DNA of 64,000 bases from Hygrocybe punicea (lineage: Eukaryota > Basidiomycota > Agaricomycetes > Agaricales > Hygrophoraceae), in contig OY744462.1 in the NCBI GenBank assembly GCA_963556145.1, positions 3,844,001 through 3,908,000 of the forward strand, given 5' to 3'. The notes below the pieces were generated by a model that ran no database searches, was not told where the DNA came from, and saw only the letters and a program-made list of their open reading frames with translations. Each line of letters starts with the position of its first letter. Position 1 is the first letter of the stretch. Position numbers and translations under genes: made by a program. Shown piece after piece: positions 56,879-64,000 of this stretch.

Positions 56879-58595
56879 CTTGGGGAAGTGGGCCATCGCA
56901 AGCATGGCATGAATGAGTTCTTCTGGGTTCTATTCAATCATTTAATGTACATTATTTATTCTACATAATCTGCAATAATTTGTTTGCGTAATTTATAACA
57001 ATAATGATCTGTTCTGTTGTTGACAATGTACTATTTGTCTGCAGTTGGAACCTTTGATCAAGAGACTACAAATCTCTTGGACAATCTTATTTACACTTGT
57101 TCCTGCTATACTTGTATATCAATAGTCAACCAACATTGTAGTGGATGGAATGTCAGTTATACAACAGTTTATCCTGGCATTTACCACTACCACTGTTACC
57201 ATTACTTACCAGTGCTTGGGCAATAAGTAACAATAAGCAATTAAGTGTTTGACATCATGTAATCTATTTATAACATTCCTTAGGAATATTTAATGGCCCA
57301 CTTTCCCACCCAGAAGATTTCCTTTAATTTTGATGTCCGATATGAATTTCCACTGGTGAAAAATTTGAATGTCCCACTTTCCCACCCAATAGTTCTCAAT
57401 TATATTAAATTACTGGTTTCGTGCATAAACTGCTAGCACAAGAATTTTATTTTCATATCTTTTGAAATCATCATCCAACATCATACCAATGTGGCCATTT
57501 TGCTTACATGTTGCTCCCATTGTCATTCCATCATGATACCAAATTGTTCCATCTTCTGATATGAATCGAGATGTAAAGTGATATCCTCCAGTATATACAA
57601 TACCTCTTAGATGCAAATTTACTGACTTTTCATTTACATTTACAGTTATTTGATGGCTGGTAATCATGTTTATGTTGGGATATTCTAATACCAGCAAATC
57701 AGGTGTTTTTGTATAGTATACGGCACGCATCATTGAAACATTACATTGTGGACATTTATTTCTAACATGATATGCAATGGTTTGCACCCAATCAGATGTT
57801 GAACCAGAAACAGATGGATCAGCATGCAATACATAGGTAAGTTTGTCATCTTTTTCTGGACCTTCATAGTCACAGTGAGAACAAATGAGCTGTGAAGATG
57901 CAATACAATCTTGTGGTTTCAGCATTTCCATACATAGTGTAGCAACACTGATGCCAGTAGCACCCATGGGAAATTGTTCTGGATTCTTGGCATGGAGTTT
58001 CATTCTCACTGCATTTCTTACATTTTCAAAGCTCAATTGTGATGCCATCATGTTAAACCCATGTACAAGTGTTGACAGATAAATGTTTCCAATTGACTGA
58101 AATCTTGTTGTCCAACTTGCAGGATGTTCTGCCCATATATTGTACAAAATAACAAAGAGTGAATCATATGCACAACTCCAGTTGTTTTCATCCCAATGTA
58201 AGCCACGAGGAGTAAGAATAGTGCAACTGCCTTCATGAGTTATAATTCTCTTTTTCCTACTCAAAAGTGGTGTCTCATTATGTTCATCATAAGTACATTT
58301 CAAATTTTGCTTTACTGGTGAGCTTCTTTTTGCAGCCACAAAACCAAGACTGGCCTGTTGAAGTGAATTTTGCTTAGCTTTTCCATCAGTAGATTTTCCA
58401 ATGAGTTGCCATGAACTGTCAACAACCACAGGAAGCATAGGTAGTGGATCTCTGGCAGACCAACTTAATGCTGCATCTACTTTGGCAGGAACATAATCAG
58501 TGCCTTTCCATAATTGATATTGACAAATCAATGTATTGCGGAGTTGCCCAGTTAAGTGATCAGGTAGTTGTCCTTCATATCTCAGCCTTGTAATA
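56879..58595 (-). pseudogene. Helentron copy C: end of helicase protein with USP-like domain
   Basis: A second subfamily. The minus-strand frame (58595 to 57410) begins inside the region after the helicase (LRYEGQLPDHL, QYQLWKGTDYVPAK). It then encodes the protease-like domain: NNWSCAYDSLFVILYNIW, CSHC and CPQC pairs, LLVLEYPNI, GGYHFTSRFI and WYHDGM, to a stop at 57410. The 3' terminus, at 56879, is a diverged version of the family end: CTTGGGGAAGTGGGCCATCG with hairpin GCCATCGCAAGCATGGC and the inverted motif ATGAGTTCTTC. The helicase and everything N-terminal are missing; element H7 is inserted at 58596. Confidence 0.85.
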
Positions 58596-58779
58596 CTTGT
58601 TTAGTGGGCCAGTGCTGCGCATGGCATTAACGAGTTCTTTTTTTCCTCTCTTCACTTTCATTATAGCAACCTCTCACCATAGCAATATAAAAAGTAGAAA
58701 AAATAAAACTGCATAGCATGTGTTGACCTCCTCTCTCACTGTCATGTCTTCTTTGCTTCAGTACGCAATATTCTCAGCC
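58596..58779 (-). mobile_element. Fragment of non-autonomous Helentron-type element H7
   Basis: It has the 3' end CTTGTTTAGTGGGCCAGTGC and about 180 bases of family sequence, then stops at about 58779 (CAATATTCTCAGCC). The 5' half is missing. Confidence 0.8.
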
Positions 58780-59127
58780 CGTAAATGTGATGGCCTTCAC
58801 AAGATGCCTAAGTACAAATCTAATTTGAACCATGGCTTGAAATACAGGTCACTGAGAGACATACCTCATGTTGGTGGATGGAAGTATGTCTGGGACGTTG
58901 CTAAGTGAAAATGGTTCAATGAAATCAATGCCAGCATTTGTAGTTACCAGAGTTCCTTTGCTAAATCAGAAACAATCAATGATAAATATGTTATCTTGAA
59001 AAAAAGGCAGATGCTCACTGAAGAGGGGGGAGGTTCTTGTATGTGGAAACCAACATGGGGTCCATCAGTTCTGCCAAGAGAACCTCACATTCCACCAGAC
59101 CACCTTGAGACTTGACGAAGCTTTTCC
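58780..59127 (-). CDS. Possible exons of an unrecognised gene
   Basis: On the minus strand a coding-like block reads SQGGLVECEVLLAELMDPML and VSTYKNLPPL up to a GTGAGC donor. An acceptor GATTTAG opens KGTLVTTNAGIDFIEPFSLS and NVPDILPSTNM, ending at GTATGT. The splice signals make this look like a real gene fragment, but I do not recognise it. It is bounded by H7 and a MITE. Confidence 0.35.
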
Positions 59128-59135
59128 TACCAGAG

Positions 59136-59596
59136 TAGTGTTTAAAGGTCCGGTCCTGGTTGCTGTAATGGTCTTTTGTCATTAGAATTGGAATTTTGCT
59201 TGTTTAAAGGTGAAATTTGAGATTTTTGCACTGAATTTCTTTTTGTGGACTGTTATGATACTGCCAATGAGGGGGAGCAATTGTGTCTTGCATATTTTAA
59301 TGCCTCTGGTTCATATAAATTGAAGGAATCTACCAACAAATTCAAAAAGTATACAAATGGTGAAAAACGCGGAGTTTGTATACTTTTTGAATTTGTTGGT
59401 AGATTCTTTCAATTTATATGAACCAGAGGCATTAAAATATGCAAGACACAATTGCTCCCCCTCATTGGCACTATCATAACAGTCCACAAAAAAAAATTCA
59501 GTGCAAAAATCTCAAATTTTACCTTGAAACAAGCAAAATTCCAATTCTAATGACAAAAGACTGTTACAGCAACCAGGACCGGACCTTTAAACACTA
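59136..59596. mobile_element. Palindromic hAT-type MITE, 461 bp
   Basis: The whole element is one large palindrome: TAGTGTTTAAAGGTCCGGTC at the left end, its complement at the right, centre near 59370. The flanks TACCAGAG are duplicated (59128-59135 and 59597-59604). It shares TAGTGTT at the tip with the MITE at 55908-56187. Confidence 0.92.
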
Positions 59597-59609
59597 TACC
59601 AGAGTAATA

Positions 59610-62600
59610 CTAGTGGGGTGTGGGCCATTGCTTTGCATGGCATGTTACTCGTCCCTTCTTTTCGCAAGAGAACACATATTAAGATTGAGCATATATAAAC
59701 AGTACAGCATTATTACCATTACATGACAATAAATTAATATTTGAAAAGTCATCTATATCACCTTCATTAATACAAATTGATCTGGTTGATATACCATTAT
59801 GAAACCATACCATACTGTTGATGAATATGCAGGCAGTAAAATGTGCATCACCAAAGTACACAATTCCTCTCAATGTGTAAGCAGTGGATATGTCATCAAT
59901 TGACAAGTTTATAACTTGACTAATTATTAAATTCTCAATAGAGTCAACTGTAAACATGATTAGAGGTGGAATTTTGTTAAATGCAATAAATTTAGTAATC
60001 TCTCCCCAACACAATTGACATTTGTGCCGTTGTCTATTAACTATGATTTGAGCAAGACATGTTGAGATTGTTCCAGAAAATGAATATGAACAATGAAAGA
60101 TGGCGTCACATCTATCATTTTCCAGAATGGTTATGTTTTCACAATTGATACATTTAAGACAAGTTGAAGTCATTGGTTCATTTGCTTTCATTATATAATG
60201 GGCCAAATCACTTATGGCAATGCCAACTTGACCATAAGGAAATATTTCGGGTTTATCTTGATGCAATAAATGTCTGATTGTATTTCTAACTGTTTCTAAA
60301 TCTGTTGTGTGATTCTTGGATCGTTTGAATCCTAAGCTCAAAATCTTTAATATTTCATTGATGCTATTGAATCTTTTTTTCCAACTTGATGGATCTTCAT
60401 TCCATATTGCTAGTAATATTGTAAAGAGTGAATCATAAGCACAGCTCCAATCTTGCGCATCCCATATAAACCCTTTTGGTTCATTTAATTCAATAGTACT
60501 TGTTTTTCGTCTTTTTTTCACTATGGAAGATGAACTTACAACTTGTTGTAATTTTCGTTTTTTATTTTGCAATACATTGGCCGTCGAATTTTTATGAGTG
60601 ACAGTGATTGGAACAGTTCCTTTTGCAGGAACAAAGTTGAGGTTTCTGAAATCTGCCTTTTGATTTTTGTTCATAGGTTTAATTAATTGCCATGGAGAGG
60701 GCTGTGTTGTGTATTGATTTAGTTGCTCCATGGCTTTCCATGCGATAGCATGATGAATGTTTTTTGGAATATATGACTTTCCTTTCCATTTTCTAAATTG
60801 ATCAATGATAGAATTTCGCTGATCTCCCTTGACATGGTCTGGTAAGAGTCCTTGATATTTCAGTTTGGTAATCTCATCAAGCAGTTCTAATTCTCTGAAT
60901 TCCTGCCTGAGATATCCAGAAGCACCCCCAGTAATTACTTTAGGATCAAAGCCTTGCATGATGATAGTTCCTGCTGCAGAAGCACTTCTTGATAAGCAAG
61001 TATAATAGGATTGGTGGTTTCTACAACTACTGAGGTCAACTACATTGTTAGGACGAGTACGTCCTTGACATGCATAATCAGTCATTGCAAAATTAGGTAG
61101 TACCAACACTTGTTCTCTTGACAAAGATATCACATCATCATTGGGTAATGAGCACATGGTGGAAGTGACATGTTTTGTAATCGGCACAACATTTTCAGGA
61201 AGTCCTTCTATGTTAATTTTTTTTGGAGGATTCAATAATCTGACAAATAAAGTGTCCAGTACAGTTTGTTGCTCAGGACCTATTGCACTCTGCCAACCCA
61301 CAACTATGCCCTCTGCTCCTTTGGTAATGCAGCACTCTGTTGCATCATTGTTCCTCAGCATCACTGGCATGCCTACACATAAGTCCAATCTTCCTGGTAT
61401 ATGATCAGAGGATGATGCATGTGGTTGGCTCCAAAGTAGCTTTTGGAGTGAAGGTTCCAATATCTTTGTGTGTCGAATAGGATCCAAAATTGTTGACATG
61501 TGATGAGATTTTCTTTTGCTATTAAAACTAGTAGGATCATTCCATCTGTCTATGGAATAGAATGATGTTAATGGTCTCCTATTTTCAGCAGCAAAACATT
61601 AAATACCAAGTTCATTGATTTTGTCTTTTTGTGCATTCAATGCAGTTATAACTGACACATTCCTGAATTTCTTTTGGGCTAATTTTGGATCATTTGGACC
61701 TTTTCCTGCAACACGAGTACGAAGAAATGCAATATCTTTGGGAGTACATGCTTTGTATCTCATGTTTTCCAAAGCAAGCCTCAGTTGGACATCTTCTTCT
61801 GACTGATTGGTTTGTCTCATATTTTCACGTAATATAACAACTGTTGTTATTTGATGCCAAAGAGCTTTGCCTATAGCCGCTTCCTGATTTGCTATAGTTT
61901 GACTGGAATTGATTTGGACACCAACGGTTCCAGAGTATAAAGGAGCACCACTCATAGCTGGTGGAAGTTGGCCAAAATCTCCTGCAAATATCATATTAAT
62001 GCCACCAAAGGGTTCATCATAAACACCACGTGCTTTTGCACACTGAGCACTGATTTTATACATATCTCTGCAAGATAACATTGACACCTCATCAATGAAA
62101 ATGTAATCCACACCATCAAGATTGGCACGTACTTGTGCAAGGGAACGAGATGATCCTCCCTGATTAATTCCAAGAATGGAGTGATATGTGGATCCATTTA
62201 CAAGGGCAGCAGCACCACCGGTTGGTGCAAGAACCACAAATTGATGATTTTCGTTGTGTTTACCAAAAAAACTAGTCAATGCTTTGATGACTTGTGATTT
62301 CCCTGTGCCTGCCATCCCACCAAGATACATGCGTAGCTTATCAGAACCGTTAATCAAGGTAGAGTGATTCGCAATGATATGAAATGCTCTCTTTTGGTCA
62401 GTGTTCAACTTGTAATCATTGATAGTTACATCAATAAGATGACGATCAGCTCTGTTTGCAGGAATAAACATATGGTTGATGTATGCTGCATCCACTATCT
62501 TGACATCATTATATTGAAAATTTCCCAATTTATTTATGGTTGCTGTGTTTGTTGGTAAATTTTTATTTCTGTCATCGATGATTTCCTTTTTCTTTGCAAG

Positions 62601-64000
62601 GACTGCAGTTCTCCACAATTTTGCTGATTGTACTACAGGTGGTTCTATAGGTATCAACGGTCCTATATCTGGGGTACCATCAATACAATCATCGAGCCAC
62701 CCTGACCTTTTCAAAGTTCTTTCAGCTATCAGCATTTGATCTTTCCTTTTTTGTCCTTTTTGACCAAGTTTCAGGAGTATTTCCGTGTCATTATTGTCTT
62801 CATCAATATTGTTGTTGAAGTCGTCGCCATTAAATGCAAATTCAGCATTGTGCATGTCATCCAGTTCATCAAGACCGTTTGAGGTCGCCCATGAATACCT
62901 TATATTTGCAGTATTATTCTTCTGACGTTTAGCAGAGAAATCATCTCTTGCATCCAAACATTCATACCGCAGACCAAAGTATTTCATGATCTCTAGTTCT
63001 CTTTTAGAAAACTCGTGGTCTATAAAAGCATTATCCCATGTTTGTAATTTACTTTTGAGTTCTTTGCCACTTCTCCATGGCTTGAAAAACGTTAACATTG
63101 TACAACAATAATATTCTCGATCACCACGGTCAGCCCTTGGCAAAGTGTTCGGAATAAAATTGGGAACTATGAAAGGATCATTCCCTTTCATTTTGGCATG
63201 GTGGGTAAGATATTGTGGATGATTGGAATGTAAAGTATAATCATTTTCAAATTTTGTCAATTTATTAAGATCAACTTCATTTGTTTTATCAGCTATTTCT
63301 GTGCCTGCATGTCTATTCAAACTATCAGGTTTTGGAATTTCATCTATCTCCATGAGTATATCATTATCAACGACATCAGACAAGTTGTCATCACTGGAAT
63401 AGTCAACATTAGTAGGTTCAGTGCAAGAGTCAGACAAATCATCACAGCCTAGATTGTCAAAAATTTGGTTTTGCACTGGTTCTTTTCTGGCCCTTTTGGT
63501 CTTTGTTTTGGTGCGTCTTTTCTTTGGTTCCATAGTGGCAAGACGTATCCAGTCATACAGTGATACATTATCATACAAGGCGGGTCTGAACATATAATTA
63601 TTTACTTTGGAAAGTCCAATGTATGCGTCATTATTCTTACCAATAACAACCTTTTGTGCATTATCTTGGTCTTCACATATATTGGGAATTTCTTCATCAG
63701 ACCATGCACTGATAACCTCTTTAACATAAGATCTCCAAAAGAATGGCACAAATTTATGACTGGTGTAGTGATCAGGATTTCCAAGCACATATAATGAAGC
63801 CATTGGAGCACCAATTTCCATTTTGGAGGTGAGTGAATTGACTATTTGTGTAAACAGCTTTCTGACTTTGTCTTTTCTTTTCAGGTCGCCACCAATCATT
63901 TCGGAATTCTTATCAAAAATACTTTTTATCACTTCAAAAATGCTATAGGTCTTCAAGGAGAATTTTGTAATATAATCTGTTATGTATGCAACTATGGCCT
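59610..64000 (-). pseudogene. Helentron copy D: Rep end, helicase and USP-like protease (partial)
   Basis: A third subfamily, entering from the right edge in the Rep domain (AYITDYITKFSLKTYS shows both tyrosines). An acidic linker (DRGDREYYCCTMLTFFKPWR) precedes the PIF1-like helicase: GMAGTGKSQVIKAL, YIFIDEVSMLS, FAGDFGQLPPAM, LRENMRQ. A TAA near 61600 (NELGI / CFAAENRRPLTSFYSIDRW) is the only stop seen in this frame; the frame then continues through LCVGMPVMLRNNDATECCIT, NFAMTDYACQGRTR and YYTCLSRSASAAG. The C-terminal protease-like domain keeps Cys (QDWSCAYDSLFTILLAIW), two CxxC pairs (CINC, CQLC) and His (GDAHFTACIF, WFHNGI), ending at 59679. The 3' terminus (CTAGTGGGGTGTGGGCCATT with hairpin GCCATTGCTTTGCATGGC) is at about 59610. 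Confidence 0.88.

Larger units (their letters stand above)
54591..56881 (+). repeat. 150-bp satellite array, about six units, split by H6
   Basis: The anchor TCTCGTTTGGACTGAAAA recurs at about 54700, 54846, 54998, then beyond H6 at about 56560, 56712 and 56863. Units carry CAACCACCAGGA, CATTTTTTAACATCCAC-type and CACCCCCAACTCAAATAGAC-type blocks. It is the reverse complement of the satellite at 26642-27175. Copy B ends at its left border and copy C at its right. Confidence 0.82.

Overview
The window reads as a gene-poor, transposon-saturated stretch of a basidiomycete (probably Agaricomycotina) nuclear genome. The reasons are short GT-AG introns of about 40-80 bp, a fungal-type TET/JBP dioxygenase gene, a basidiomycete-style PHD-like/caspase-like gene, a Ty1/copia element, and two different classes of rolling-circle (Helitron-superfamily) transposons. 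I see no tRNA, rRNA or clearly intact host gene. Nearly every open frame belongs to a mobile element or is a decayed gene.

The dominant family is a Helentron/Helitron2-like element. I label its copies F (1-1602), E (10376-21564, interrupted), A (27803-38647, interrupted), B (38648-43985 minus strand, with its tail at 53751-54590), C (56879-58595) and D (59610-64000, running off the right edge). Put together from the copies, the protein order is: SAP-like block, 20-residue repeats, DUF6570-type domain, HUH/Y2 Rep nuclease, PIF1-type helicase, and a C-terminal cysteine-protease-like domain resembling a ubiquitin-specific protease (USP). Short non-autonomous relatives H1-H7 share its termini: a 5' end TTACGAGTTCTTTT, an internal inverted copy of it near the 3' end, and a 3' hairpin plus a short tail ending ACAAG. 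All sit at a site with a T at the junction. They have jumped into other elements repeatedly.

Layout. 1-3249: copy F cut by H1, which carries a hAT-type MITE. 3250-9320: the least transposon-like part, with a hypothetical three-exon gene convergent with a TET/JBP-like pseudogene, then tandem repeats and an LTR-like piece, then a pseudogene whose N-terminus copies the histone H3 tail. 10166-21564: copy E, cut by H2 and by a copia element (14628-21459) that is itself cut by H3. 21590-22560: a 44-bp tandem array. 22561-27800: mostly non-coding, with an assembly gap (25113-25212), element H4 and a 150-bp satellite. 27803-43985: copies A and B facing each other, with a 1.66-kb TG...CA insertion, H5 and a foldback element. 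44934-53505: a complete canonical Helitron (5' TC, 3' CTAG, A^T target) carrying ten 147-bp repeats and a Rep-helicase gene. 53506-64000: the end of B, more satellite cut by H6 (with another hAT MITE), copy C, a palindromic hAT MITE, and copy D.

The genes do not form a host pathway. The Helentron and Helitron proteins would nick, unwind and replicate their own DNA. The copia element would copy itself through RNA. The TET/JBP-like and H3-tail-mimic genes are chromatin- or DNA-methylation-related by sequence, but both are broken here. Recurrent stop codons explainable by C-to-T change suggest that methylation or a RIP-like process has acted on the region.
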